Of a stretch of 64,000 nucleotides of DNA, positions 41,906-50,957 are shown piece by piece. Origin of the DNA: Pseudomonas jessenii (GTDB lineage: Bacteria > Pseudomonadota > Gammaproteobacteria > Pseudomonadales > Pseudomonadaceae); NCBI RefSeq assembly GCF_002236115.1, contig NZ_NIWT01000007.1:310001-374000 (forward strand), read 5' to 3'. The notes beneath the pieces were generated by a model. That model saw only the letters and a program-made list of their open reading frames with translations. It had not been told where the DNA came from and searched no databases. Position 1 is the stretch's first letter, and each line of letters opens with the position of its first letter. Made by a program: the position numbers and the translations under genes.

Positions 41906-44194
41906 ATGCTCAGCCCCAAAGCATCGCCCAAGAGAACACCGCTGGCCCGCCTCGCCCTGGCCATCACCCTGAGCACCCTCGGCCTGCCGTTCTGGGCGGG
42001 TAATGCCCAGGCCCACGGCGGTCACGCCGAAATGGTGCCGCTGCAAGCGGGTCTTGAGGAATTTGGCGCCACGGTGAAATGGGACGATTACGCCAACCTG
42101 TTCACCATTGCCAAGGACGGGGTCTACCTCAAGGTCAAGCCCGACAGCAAAGTGGCGATGCTCAACGGCAAGCGTATCGAGCTGACGGTGCCGGTGGTGT
42201 TCAAGGACCATACGGCGTTCATGTCCAAGGAGTTTATCAACCAGGTGTTCCAGTCCGGGCTGGACAAGACCTTCGTCGTCGAGACCCGCCCCAACCCGCT
42301 CAACCCCCTGAGCGCAGCCGAAATCACCACGGCAGTGGACATCGTCAAGAAATCGGAAAACTACAAACCTGGCTTCCGCTTCACCGAAGTCTCGGTCAAG
42401 GAACCGCCGAAGGATCAGGTGTGGAACTTCGTCCTCACCGGGCAAAACGTCGCCCAGCCGCGTGAGGCCTCAATCGTGGTGCTCGACGGCAAGCACGTGA
42501 TCGAAGCCCTGGTCGACCTCGACACAAAAGAACTCAAGTCCTGGAAGCCAATCGAAGGCGCCCACGGCATGGTGCTGCTGGACGATTTCGCAACGGTGCA
42601 GACGGCTGTGGAAACCAGCCCGGAATACGCCCAGGCCCTGGCCAAGCGCGGCATCAACGATGTGAAAAAGGTTGTGGCCACGCCGCTGACTGTCGGTTTC
42701 TTCGACGGCAAGGACGGCCTGGCGCAGGACAAGCGCCTGCTGAAAATCGTCAGCTACCTCAACACCGGTGACGGCAACTACTGGGCGCACCCGATTGAAG
42801 GCCTGGTGGCGATTGTCGACCTGGAACAGAAGAAGCTGATCAAGATCGAAGACGAAGCACTCATTCCGGTGCCGATGAAACCGACGCCGTATGACGGTCG
42901 CGGACGCCAGGGCGTCGCAGTCAAACCGCTGGAAATCATCGAGCCCGAGGGCAAGAACTACACCATCAGCGGCAACAGCATTCACTGGCAGAACTGGGAC
43001 TTCCATGTTCGCCTCGATTCGCGGGTCGGGCCGATCCTGTCCACCGTCACCTACGACGACAAGGGCAAGAAACGCAAGATCATGTACGAAGGCTCGCTGG
43101 GCGGCATGATCGTGCCTTACGGCGACCCGGACGTCGGTTGGTACTTCAAGGCCTACCTCGACTCCGGCGACTACGGCATGGGCACCCTGACCTCGCCGAT
43201 TGCCCGTGGCAAAGACGCCCCGCAAAACGCCGTGCTGCTGGACGCCACCATCGCCGACTACACCGGCGCACCGACCGCAATCCCGCGCGCCATGGCGGTG
43301 TTCGAACGCTACGCCGGCCCCGAATACAAACACCAGGAAATGGGCCAGCCCAACCTCAGCACCGAGCGCCGTGAGCTGGTGGTGCGCTGGATCAGCACCG
43401 TGGGCAACTACGACTACATCTTCGACTGGGTCTTCCAGCAGAACGGCACCATCGGCATCGACGCCGGCGCCACCGGTATCGAAGCGGTCAAGGGCGTGAA
43501 ATCGAAAACCATGCACGAAGACACCGCCAGGGAAGACACCCGCTACGGCACCCTGCTGGACCACAACATCGTCGGCACCACACACCAGCACATCTACAAC
43601 TTCCGTCTCGATATGGACGTGGACGGCGAGCAGAACTCACTGGTGGAAGTGAACCCGGTGGTGCTGCCGAACGACCGTGGCGGCCCGCGCACCAGCACCA
43701 TGCAGACCGAGACCAAAGTGGTCGGAAACGAGCAGCAAGCGGCGCAGAAGTTCGACCCGTCGACCGTGCGCCTGCTGACCAACTTCAGCAAGGAGAACAA
43801 GGTCGGCAACCCGGTTTCCTATCAATTGATCCCGTACGCCGGCGGCACGCACCCGGTGGCCAAAGGCGCCAACTTCGGCAAGGACGAATGGCTCTACCAC
43901 CGCCTGAGTTTCATGGACAAGCAGCTATGGGTGACGCAATACAACCCGGAGGAAAAGTACCCGGAAGGCAAATACCCGAACCGCTCGGACAAGGACTCGG
44001 GCCTGGGGCAGTTCACCCAGGACAACCACTCCATCGAGAACACCGACGATGTGGTCTGGCTGACCACCGGCACCACCCACATCGCCCGCGCCGAAGAGTG
44101 GCCGATCATGCCGACCGAGTGGGTGCACGTGCTGCTCAAGCCGTGGAATTTCTTCGATGAAACGCCGACCCTGAACCTCAACGCACCGAAATAA
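41906..44194 (+). CDS. tynA: Periplasmic copper-containing primary-amine oxidase
   Basis: A 762-residue topaquinone enzyme oxidising phenylethylamine, tyramine and similar amines to aldehydes with release of NH3 and H2O2. Residues 1-36 form a signal peptide ending NAQA. An N-terminal Cu-oxidase stalk domain follows, as in E. coli TynA. The topaquinone precursor is Tyr502 in GNYDY, the base is Asp419 (YLDSGDYG), and the copper ligands are His560, His562 and His725. The spacings between these (83, 58 and 163) equal those of E. coli TynA. AGGA precedes the ATG. It is followed by feaR on the other strand and the paa cluster, which consumes the product after aldehyde oxidation. Confidence 0.97.
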   Translation: MLSPKASPKRTPLARLALAITLSTLGLPFWAGNAQAHGGHAEMVPLQAGLEEFGATVKWDDYANLFTIAKDGVYLKVKPDSKVAMLNGKRIELTVPVVFKDHTAFMSKEFINQVFQSGLDKTFVVETRPNPLNPLSAAEITTAVDIVKKSENYKPGFRFTEVSVKEPPKDQVWNFVLTGQNVAQPREASIVVLDGKHVIEALVDLDTKELKSWKPIEGAHGMVLLDDFATVQTAVETSPEYAQALAKRGINDVKKVVATPLTVGFFDGKDGLAQDKRLLKIVSYLNTGDGNYWAHPIEGLVAIVDLEQKKLIKIEDEALIPVPMKPTPYDGRGRQGVAVKPLEIIEPEGKNYTISGNSIHWQNWDFHVRLDSRVGPILSTVTYDDKGKKRKIMYEGSLGGMIVPYGDPDVGWYFKAYLDSGDYGMGTLTSPIARGKDAPQNAVLLDATIADYTGAPTAIPRAMAVFERYAGPEYKHQEMGQPNLSTERRELVVRWISTVGNYDYIFDWVFQQNGTIGIDAGATGIEAVKGVKSKTMHEDTAREDTRYGTLLDHNIVGTTHQHIYNFRLDMDVDGEQNSLVEVNPVVLPNDRGGPRTSTMQTETKVVGNEQQAAQKFDPSTVRLLTNFSKENKVGNPVSYQLIPYAGGTHPVAKGANFGKDEWLYHRLSFMDKQLWVTQYNPEEKYPEGKYPNRSDKDSGLGQFTQDNHSIENTDDVVWLTTGTTHIARAEEWPIMPTEWVHVLLKPWNFFDETPTLNLNAPK

Positions 44195-44208
44195 GGCACA
44201 CGCAAAAA

Positions 44209-44312
44209 CCTGTAGGAGCGAGCCCGCTCGCGATGGACGTCAACGATGACGCGGGCTGTCTGAATACCCGCGTTGTCCTGACGTTTTTCGCGAGCAAGCT
44301 CGCTCCTACAGG
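44209..44312. repeat. REPIN (GTAGG type), inverted twin of 46327-46428
   Basis: Inward-facing pair whose spacer (GGACGTCAACGATGACGCGG and onward) is nearly the reverse complement of the REPIN at 46327-46428, so the two bracket feaR and paaX as inverted copies. Confidence 0.94.
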
Positions 44313-44325
44313 TACAGGCAAAATA

Positions 44326-45240
44326 TCAAGCATGCCGCTTGCGATACTCCCCCGGCGCAATGCCGAAGCGCGACTTGAACGCTGTCGAGAAGTAGCTCGA
44401 ATCGGAAAACCCCCACGAATACCCCAGCACCGACAACTTCTCCTCCTTGCCCGATTGACGCAGGGATTCGGCGCACAGGTCCAGGCGGCGGTTCTTGATG
44501 TAGCGCGCCACCACCAGGCCTTTCTTGGCAAACATCCGGTACAGGCCTCGGGTCGATATGCCGACTTCCCGCGCCAGCCATTCCGGGCACAGGTCTTCGG
44601 AGCGAATGTTTTCGTCGATGCAGGTGAGCGTCTTGCGAAAGATCCGCTCATGGGCATCGGTGCAATCGTCGGCCTGGCTGATCGCCGGGCGCAGCAGACT
44701 GACAATCGCCTCCAGGGTCGCTTCGCTTTCCTGCCGGGTCAGGTGCTGCTGGCGGGTGGCATCGAGGATCAGTCGGTGCGACAGCATCGCGATGGGCGAG
44801 GTTGCGGCAATCCGGTGGCCGCACTTGACCTGATTGAAACGCAGGGTTTGCTCGACCAGTTGATGGGGCAGGATCAGCGACAACTGCCGAGAGTTTTCGC
44901 CATAAGTGAAGTCGCTGGGCCGCGAAGCATCGATTAGCGTGATGTCGCCGGGGGACAGCAAGACCTTGTCGTCGCCTTGGGCCATGCCCGCCGTGCCGTC
45001 GAGTTGGAACACCGCAAAATACTTGCCGCCCTCGCCCGCCGCGACTTCCTGGGGCGTACGGTACAAACGCGCCTGGCACACGTCGACGAAACTGAGTTTG
45101 AGCGCATCGCTCTGGTATTCGCGGATGCGCCCGGCAAACTCGCTGCCCAGGGGTTGTGCGTTGAAGGCGCCACAGATCTGGTTGATCTGATGGATCCACT
45201 GGTCGAACCCATCATGGCGCTGTGCTGTTGTGGAAATCAT
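44326..45240 (-). CDS. feaR: AraC-family activator of aromatic-amine catabolism
   Basis: A 304-residue regulator, close to the 301 of E. coli FeaR. The N-terminal half is the AraC-binding-like domain, with SPGDITLIDASRP. The C-terminal AraC domain has EVGISTRGLYRMFAKKGL and SWGFSDSSYFSTAFKSRFG. FeaR activates tynA and feaB in response to aromatic amines or aldehydes. ATG 45240 is used, with GAGG 6 bases upstream; the frame also opens at a GTG four codons earlier. It converges on tynA and lies upstream of paaX in the same direction. Confidence 0.9.
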   Translation of the reverse strand: MISTTAQRHDGFDQWIHQINQICGAFNAQPLGSEFAGRIREYQSDALKLSFVDVCQARLYRTPQEVAAGEGGKYFAVFQLDGTAGMAQGDDKVLLSPGDITLIDASRPSDFTYGENSRQLSLILPHQLVEQTLRFNQVKCGHRIAATSPIAMLSHRLILDATRQQHLTRQESEATLEAIVSLLRPAISQADDCTDAHERIFRKTLTCIDENIRSEDLCPEWLAREVGISTRGLYRMFAKKGLVVARYIKNRRLDLCAESLRQSGKEEKLSVLGYSWGFSDSSYFSTAFKSRFGIAPGEYRKRHA

Positions 45241-45341
45241 GTCAGGCCTCACGCAGGCTTATTTTTATTGTCTACGTCAATCCACACGACATCGGATGCT
45301 TCGAGTCTCCTGAACCGCACCACTCCCTGAACAATGACGTG

Positions 45342-46265
45342 CTATTTCAGTCCGCCAAAACGCCGATAGAAGCTTTCACCCACATCCGGCAACGGGCCGT
45401 CGGCCGTTTCCAGTGCAGCGTTCAGCCATTCTTCGGCCTTGGCGTAGATCAAACGGTAAATGTTGCGGCACAACTGGCGGGCGGCGCGGCCTTCCCAATC
45501 GCCGGGCAGCAACTCGTCCGGTAGTTGCGGGTCGCGCAGCAGCAGCTTGCGGTACTCGTGAATCAGCAGCACCCGCGCCAGGAAGCAGTCGGCCGGTTGC
45601 AGGTTTTCCTGCTCGCGCAGGGCTTGCCACAGCGGCCGGAACAGCTGGATGAACTCGCTGTAGTGCGCGGCCAGCTCCTCGATGTTCCAGCTCTCGCGCA
45701 CCTGCAGACGCAGGGCCTTGGAGGCCAGTACGTCCTGGGCGGTGGTTTCGAAGACAATGGTGTCTTCCTGCGCGCCGAGGTCGAGCAGGGTCGCATTGAC
45801 GTCGGAACGGTCGCTGCGCGGACAGGCCAACACCACCGGCGAAATCGCGCCGAAACCTTGCCACTCCAGTTCTTCACGCACCTGTTTGCGTTTGTCCTGG
45901 GTCAGCTGCGAGAGCATCACCAGGCACCAGGAACCATCCCAGGCCGGCATCGTGGTGCTGTAGACCCGCTTGAAGGCCTTGTCGAAACGCCGGCGACCGG
46001 TGCCGGTCAGGCTGTAGTAACTGCGGCGACCGACCTTCTCGGCGGTCAGCCAGCCTTCCTTGGTCAGGCGAAAAATCGAGGTGCGAATCAGACGCTCGTT
46101 GATGCCGATGGGCTCGAGCAATTGAATCAGGCTGCCCAGCCAGACGGTGCCGCCATGGGGTTCGATGGCATCCCCGTACAACGTGATGATCAAGGAACTG
46201 GCGCGGATCGGCGTCTGCTCCTGAAAGCGGGTAATCAGATGGTTCAAGGGAGTCAGGGACGACAT
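45342..46265 (-). CDS. paaX: Phenylacetate-degradation repressor PaaX
   Basis: A 307-residue GntR-like repressor. The N-terminal winged helix (about 20-90) has NERLIRTSIFRLTKEGWL as recognition region, followed by RRSYYSLTGTGRRRF. The C-terminal PaaX domain has WDGSWCLVML and ends RRFGG. It binds operators in paa promoters and is released by phenylacetyl-CoA, the product of PaaK. GGAA lies 5 bases before the ATG. It lies between feaR and paaY. GTGATAC-type sites near the paa promoters are its probable targets. Confidence 0.95.
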   Translation of the reverse strand: MSSLTPLNHLITRFQEQTPIRASSLIITLYGDAIEPHGGTVWLGSLIQLLEPIGINERLIRTSIFRLTKEGWLTAEKVGRRSYYSLTGTGRRRFDKAFKRVYSTTMPAWDGSWCLVMLSQLTQDKRKQVREELEWQGFGAISPVVLACPRSDRSDVNATLLDLGAQEDTIVFETTAQDVLASKALRLQVRESWNIEELAAHYSEFIQLFRPLWQALREQENLQPADCFLARVLLIHEYRKLLLRDPQLPDELLPGDWEGRAARQLCRNIYRLIYAKAEEWLNAALETADGPLPDVGESFYRRFGGLK

Positions 46266-46326
46266 GGGCGTTCCGTGTAAAAAAAGAAAAGGAATATACC
46301 GAAACTCTGCCTGTTAATCGCATCCA

Positions 46327-46428
46327 CCTGTAGGAGCGAGCCTGCTCGCGAAAAACGTCCGGACAACACGGGCATTCAGACAGCCCGCGTCATCGTTGAC
46401 GTCCATCGCGAGCAAGCTCGCTCCTACA
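46327..46428. repeat. REPIN (GTAGG type), inverted twin of 44209-44312
   Basis: Inward-facing pair, nearly the reverse complement of the REPIN at 44209 including its spacer; only a few base changes differ. Confidence 0.94.
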
Positions 46429-46441
46429 AAGGGATTTGTAT

Positions 46442-47038
46442 TCACCGGGAACTGCCCTTGGGCCGCAACCCCCTGTCACTGATACGCGGGCGATCCGGCT
46501 CCGGCTCGCTCAACGGTTCGCAGACCTGCATCTGCGTAAGGCAACGCTTGGCCAACTCCTGATACTCACGTGTGCCCGCCTGCTTCCACGCCACGTCCTG
46601 ATCGCTGAGGCTGCGCTTGACGCTGGCCGGTGCACCCATGACCAGCGACTGCTCCGGGCATTCGAAGCCGGCCTTGACGAATGCCGCCGCCGAAACGAAC
46701 GAACGCGGACCGATCCGGGCGTTGTCCATCACCACCGCATTCATGCCCACCAGCGCATCGGCGCCAATCCGGCAACCGTGCAGCACCGCACCGTGGCCGA
46801 TGTGGCCATTGCGCTCGACCACGGTGTCGCTGTCAGGGAAACCGTGCATCACGCAGGTGTCCTGCAGGTTGGCGCCCTCCTCCAGCACGATCCGCCCGAA
46901 ATCCCCGCGCAGGCTGGCCAGCGGGCCGACATAGCAATGGGGGCCGATGATCACGTCACCGATCAATACGGCGGACGGATGCACATAAGCGCTCGGATCA
47001 ACCACCGGAGTCAGGCCATCAAGGCTGTAGCAGGTCAT
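46442..47038 (-). CDS. paaY: Phenylacetate-degradation accessory thioesterase PaaY
   Basis: A 198-residue left-handed beta-helix protein of the gamma-carbonic-anhydrase type, with hexapeptide repeats from about residue 15 to 150 and likely metal histidines in VMHGF and NGHIGHGAVLHG. In E. coli PaaY (196 residues) hydrolyses off-pathway CoA thioesters and supports the pathway. AAGGA precedes ATG 47038; the in-frame ATG at 47077 would add a leader. It is transcribed away from paaF, from the shared 348-bp control region. Confidence 0.92.
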   Translation of the reverse strand: MTCYSLDGLTPVVDPSAYVHPSAVLIGDVIIGPHCYVGPLASLRGDFGRIVLEEGANLQDTCVMHGFPDSDTVVERNGHIGHGAVLHGCRIGADALVGMNAVVMDNARIGPRSFVSAAAFVKAGFECPEQSLVMGAPASVKRSLSDQDVAWKQAGTREYQELAKRCLTQMQVCEPLSEPEPDRPRISDRGLRPKGSSR

Positions 47039-47386
47039 GGAAGCTTCCTTCACAAAGCGATGCAAATAATGACTCATTTTGTATCACATCACTTTTAACA
47101 GCACAAAGACTAAAAACCGTATCACTTGAAATACACCTTTCCGACGAATGCCAGCATGCCTCCAAAATCACCATAAAACCCAATGTTTTCTAGGCAAAAC
47201 CCGCCATCAGCACCCCTTCAGCGGGAAGATGAAAAATCTAAACGCACACCAATAAGACACATTAAATCAATTTTCGTATTGCATTTGCGTATCACGTTAT
47301 AGCTATACTTGGGCAAAACCGGCCCCTGCGGCCGATCCAATAACGAGCCGGCACCCCGCCGAGCGTGCACCGTGAGAGCATCCGCC
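47039..47386. promoter_or_regulatory. Divergent paaY/paaF control region with three GTGATAC operator-like sites
   Basis: An AT-rich, gene-free 348 bp. Toward paaY: -35 TTGTGC (complement of 47101-47106), 17-bp spacer and -10 TACAAA (complement of 47078-47083). Toward paaF: -10 TATACT at 47304-47309 and a weaker TTGCAT at 47279-47284. GTATCAC (GTGATAC on the other strand) occurs at 47081-47087, 47119-47125 and 47289-47295. The first overlaps the paaY -10 and the third lies between the paaF elements. The sites resemble the core RTGATTCG of the E. coli PaaX operator with T changed to A. Confidence 0.65.
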
Positions 47387-48160
47387 ATGCCTCTGACCCT
47401 TGCCGTCGAATTGATCGAGCCTGGCGTCCGCCTGATTACCCTGCAGCGCCCGCAAGCCCTGAACGCCCTGACCACCGAGTTGCTGGGCGAACTGGCCGCT
47501 GAACTGAACATCGCGCAAGCCGACCCCGACACCCGTGCCTTGGTGCTCACCGGCAGCCGCAAAGCCTTCGCCGCCGGTGCCGACATCAAGGAAATGGCCG
47601 AACGCAATCTGGTCGGCATCCTCGACGACCCGCGCCAGGCCTCGTGGCAAGCCATCACCCGCTTCAGCAAACCGCTGATCGCCGCGGTCAATGGCTTCGC
47701 CCTCGGCGGCGGCTGCGAACTGGCGATGCACGCCGACATCATTATTGCCGGCGAAGACGCCCGCTTCGGCCAGCCGGAAATCAACCTAGGGATCATGCCC
47801 GGCGCCGGTGGTACCCAACGTCTGCTGCGCGCCGTCGGCAAATCCATGGCCATGCAAATGGTGCTGACGGGCGAGCCGATCGACGCCCGTCAGGCCCAGC
47901 GCGTCGGTCTGGTCAGCGAAGTGACCCAGCCGGAATTTACCGTCGATCGCGCCCTGCACATCGCTCGCAGCATTGCGGCCAAGGCGCCACTGGCGGTGCG
48001 CCTGGCCAAGGAAGCGCTGCTCAAGGCCATGGACACGGACCTGGCCAGCGGCCTGCGTTTCGAGCGTCACGCCTTCACCGTGCTGGCCGGCACCCGCGAC
48101 CGCGACGAGGGCATTGCGGCCTTTCAGGAAAAGCGCTCGCCGACCTTCACCGGCCAGTAA
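47387..48160 (+). CDS. paaF: 2,3-dehydroadipyl-CoA hydratase
   Basis: A 257-residue crotonase-fold enzyme hydrating 2,3-dehydroadipyl-CoA to 3-hydroxyadipyl-CoA late in the phenylacetate pathway. The oxyanion-hole segment is AFAAGADIKEMAE, and the catalytic Glu residues are expected in GGGCELAMHAD and GQPEINLGIMPGAGGTQRL, as in classical enoyl-CoA hydratases. ATG 47387 has GAGAG upstream and heads the operon paaFGHIJK, immediately after the control region with PaaX-like sites. The cytoplasmic product feeds PaaH. Confidence 0.94.
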   Translation: MPLTLAVELIEPGVRLITLQRPQALNALTTELLGELAAELNIAQADPDTRALVLTGSRKAFAAGADIKEMAERNLVGILDDPRQASWQAITRFSKPLIAAVNGFALGGGCELAMHADIIIAGEDARFGQPEINLGIMPGAGGTQRLLRAVGKSMAMQMVLTGEPIDARQAQRVGLVSEVTQPEFTVDRALHIARSIAAKAPLAVRLAKEALLKAMDTDLASGLRFERHAFTVLAGTRDRDEGIAAFQEKRSPTFTGQ

Positions 48161-48202
48161 TCCGCAACGAATTCGAATGACCTCCGAGAGAGCGCCAAGA
48201 CC

Positions 48203-48994
48203 ATGAACTTCGAACACATCCTGTTTTCCATCGAGGCCGGCGTCGCCCTGCTCAGCCTCAACCGGCCGGACCAGCTCAACAGCTTCAACACCCAGATGCA
48301 TGGCGAAGTGAAGGAAGCACTCAAGCAAGTGCGGCAGAACCCGGACGTGCGCGTGCTGCTGCTGACCGGTGAAGGTCGCGGCTTCTGCGCCGGGCAGGAC
48401 CTGAGCGACCGCAATGTCGCGCCGGGCAGCGCCGTACCGGATCTGGGCGAGTCCATCGAGAAGTTCTACAACCCGCTGATCCGCCAGTTGCGCGACCTGC
48501 CGCTGCCGGTGATCTGCGCGGTCAACGGCGTGGCCGCCGGGGCTGGCGCCAACATTCCGCTGGCCTGTGACCTGGTACTGGCGGCGCGTTCGGCCAGTTT
48601 CATCCAGGCGTTCTGCAAGATTGGCCTGATCCCTGATTCAGGCGGCACCTGGACCCTGCCGCGTCTTGTGGGCATGGCCCGGGCCAAGGCTTTGGCACTA
48701 CTGGGCAACCGCCTTAGCGCCGAACAAGCCGAGCAATGGGGCTTGATTTACCAGTGTGTGGAAGACGCCGAACTGCGCGATGAAGCCCTGAAGCTGGCCC
48801 GCCACCTCGCCACACAACCGACCTACGGTCTGGCGCTGATCAAACGCAGCCTGAACGCCAGCATGAGCAACAGTTTTGACGAACAGCTCGAGCTGGAGAA
48901 AGACCTGCAACGTCTGGCCGGGCGCAGCGAGGACTACCGCGAAGGCGTCGGCGCCTTCATGGAAAAACGCACCCCAGTTTTCAAGGGACGCTGA
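48203..48994 (+). CDS. paaG: 1,2-epoxyphenylacetyl-CoA isomerase
   Basis: A 263-residue crotonase-family isomerase converting the ring epoxide made by PaaABCE to the seven-membered oxepin-CoA; it also shifts double bonds later in the pathway. GFCAGQDLSDR supplies the oxyanion hole, and the Asp in LACDLVLAA matches the catalytic Asp of E. coli PaaG. AFCKIGLIPDSGGTWTLPRLVG is typical of the group. It lies 42 bp after paaF and 3 bases before paaH, so translation is probably coupled. Confidence 0.94.
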   Translation: MNFEHILFSIEAGVALLSLNRPDQLNSFNTQMHGEVKEALKQVRQNPDVRVLLLTGEGRGFCAGQDLSDRNVAPGSAVPDLGESIEKFYNPLIRQLRDLPLPVICAVNGVAAGAGANIPLACDLVLAARSASFIQAFCKIGLIPDSGGTWTLPRLVGMARAKALALLGNRLSAEQAEQWGLIYQCVEDAELRDEALKLARHLATQPTYGLALIKRSLNASMSNSFDEQLELEKDLQRLAGRSEDYREGVGAFMEKRTPVFKGR

Positions 48995-48997
48995 GCC

Positions 48998-50515
48998 ATG
49001 ACCGCATTGAACACATCTGCACGCATCGCCGTGATCGGCGCCGGGGCCATGGGTGCCGGTATCGCCCAGGTGGCGGCCCAGGCCGGCCATCCGGTCTTGC
49101 TGCTGGACAATCGTCCCGGCGCAGCCGCCCAAGCGATTGAAGGCATCGACCGACAGCTGGGCAAACGGGTCGAAAGCGGCAAGCTGTCGGCCGAGTCGCG
49201 CAACGCGACAATTGCACGCCTGCAAGCGGTAGAAGCCATCGAAACCCTGGCCGACTGCGATTTGATCATCGAAGCCATCGTCGAGAACCTTGAGGTCAAA
49301 CGCGCACTGTTCCGCCAGCTCGAAGGCATCTGCGGCGAGCATTGCATCCTCGCCAGCAACACCTCGTCGCTGTCGATCACCAGCATCGCCGCGCAGCTTG
49401 ATCATCCACAACGCTTGCTCGGCCTGCACTTCTTCAACCCGGCACCGGTGATGGCGCTGGTGGAAGTCGTCTGCGGCCTGGCCAGCGATCCGGCACTCGC
49501 CGAGTGCCTGTACGACACCGCCAGGGCCTGGGGCAAAAAACCGGTGCACACCCGCTCCACACCGGGCTTCATCGTCAACCGCGTGGCCCGGCCGTTCTAT
49601 GCCGAAAGCCTGCGGATGCTGCAGGAAGGCGCGGCCGACTGCCCAACCCTGGATGCGTTGATGCGCGAGGCCGGCGGCTTTGCCATGGGCGCGTTCGAAC
49701 TGACCGACTTGATCGGCCATGACGTCAACTACGCCGTGACCTGCTCGGTGTTCGACGCTTATTACCAGGACACACGCTTCCTGCCGTCGCTGATCCAGAA
49801 AGAACTGGTGGATGGCGGGCGTCTGGGACGTAAAAGCGGACAGGGTTTCTACAGCTACGCCCAAGGCGCCGAACGTCCGCAAGCAGCTGAAATCAGCAGC
49901 AGCGCGAGCGTCGAGACTTGTATCGCCGAAGGTGACCTTGGCATTGCCCAGGGTTTGCTGGCGCGCTTGAGCGAGCAAGGTGTCGAAGTCATCCGGCGCG
50001 ACGGCCGCGGATTGCTGCGAGTGGGTGACGCGGTGCTGGCCCTGAGCGATGGCCGCATGGCCTGCCAGCGTGCCCGGGAAGACGGGCTGCGCAACCTGAT
50101 CCTGCTGGATCTGGCGTTCGATTACGGCAACGCCAAACGCATCGCTATCAGCCATGCGGCAGGCATTGATCCGCTGGCCCTCGAACAAGGCGCTGCCCTG
50201 CTGCAACGGGCCGGCCTCATGGTCAGCCTGCTCAGCGACAGCCCGGCCCTCGCCGTCCTGCGCACTGTGGCCATGCTCGCCAACGAAGCCGCCGACGCCC
50301 TGCTGCAAGGCGTGGCCTCGGCCGCCGACATCGATCTGGCCATGCGCGCCGGGGTCAATTATCCACAGGGGCCGCTGGCCTGGGCCGATGCCATTGGCCT
50401 GTCGCACATTCTTGAAACGCTGGAAAACCTGCAAGCCAGTTATGGCGAAGAACGCTACCGGCCGTCGCTGCTGCTGCGCCGTCGCGTCGCCGAAGGGAGA
50501 ACATTCCATGACTAA
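48998..50515 (+). CDS. paaH: 3-hydroxyadipyl-CoA dehydrogenase
   Basis: A 505-residue NAD+-dependent dehydrogenase making 3-oxoadipyl-CoA. The N-terminal Rossmann motif is GAGAMGAGIAQVAAQ, LASNTSSLSIT and HFFNPAPVM carry the catalytic Ser/His region, and two C-terminal helical domains follow; the second is a repeat that makes it longer than ordinary 3-hydroxyacyl-CoA dehydrogenases, as in E. coli PaaH. Its last 8 bases overlap the start of paaI. Confidence 0.95.
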   Translation: MTALNTSARIAVIGAGAMGAGIAQVAAQAGHPVLLLDNRPGAAAQAIEGIDRQLGKRVESGKLSAESRNATIARLQAVEAIETLADCDLIIEAIVENLEVKRALFRQLEGICGEHCILASNTSSLSITSIAAQLDHPQRLLGLHFFNPAPVMALVEVVCGLASDPALAECLYDTARAWGKKPVHTRSTPGFIVNRVARPFYAESLRMLQEGAADCPTLDALMREAGGFAMGAFELTDLIGHDVNYAVTCSVFDAYYQDTRFLPSLIQKELVDGGRLGRKSGQGFYSYAQGAERPQAAEISSSASVETCIAEGDLGIAQGLLARLSEQGVEVIRRDGRGLLRVGDAVLALSDGRMACQRAREDGLRNLILLDLAFDYGNAKRIAISHAAGIDPLALEQGAALLQRAGLMVSLLSDSPALAVLRTVAMLANEAADALLQGVASAADIDLAMRAGVNYPQGPLAWADAIGLSHILETLENLQASYGEERYRPSLLLRRRVAEGRTFHD

Positions 50516-50957
50516 CCATGAAGCCATGACCCTGGCCAGTGAATGCGCGCAATCGCTGTTCCAGCGCGACGCCGCCAGCCAGGCCATGGGCATGCGCCTG
50601 CTCTCGGCCGGCCCCGGTTGCGCGCGAGTGGGCATGGCGGTGCGGGCCGACATGATCCAGGGTCACGGCACCTGCCACGGCGGCTACCTGTTCGCCCTCG
50701 CCGATTCGGCATTCGCCTTTGCCTGCAACAGTTACAACGAAGCCACCGTGGCCATCGGTTGCAGCATCGACTACATCGCCCCGGCGCGCCTGGGTGACAC
50801 GCTGAACGCCGACTGCATCGAGCAGAGCCGTTCGGGTCGCACCGGCAACTACGACGTGCGCATCGAAAACCAGCAGGGCCAATTGATCGCCCTGTTCCAT
50901 GGCAAATCCTACAAAGTGCGCGGCCCGGTGCTGACGCAGGAGAACCCGAATGAATGA
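50508..50957 (+). CDS. paaI: Hydroxyphenylacetyl-CoA thioesterase
   Basis: A 149-residue hotdog-fold thioesterase with the motif HGTCHGGYLFALADSAFAFA, in which Asp66 corresponds to the catalytic Asp of E. coli PaaI. It hydrolyses ring-hydroxylated phenylacetyl-CoA esters that would otherwise trap coenzyme A. ATG 50508 follows GAAGGGAG and overlaps paaH; its own end overlaps paaJ by 8 bases, so three genes are tightly coupled. Confidence 0.94.
   Translation: MTNHEAMTLASECAQSLFQRDAASQAMGMRLLSAGPGCARVGMAVRADMIQGHGTCHGGYLFALADSAFAFACNSYNEATVAIGCSIDYIAPARLGDTLNADCIEQSRSGRTGNYDVRIENQQGQLIALFHGKSYKVRGPVLTQENPNE

Noticed and set aside
48698..50653. 651-codon minus-strand open frame opposite paaG-paaH-paaI
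   Set aside because: It crosses three genes of an intact operon in antisense and shows no protein motifs.
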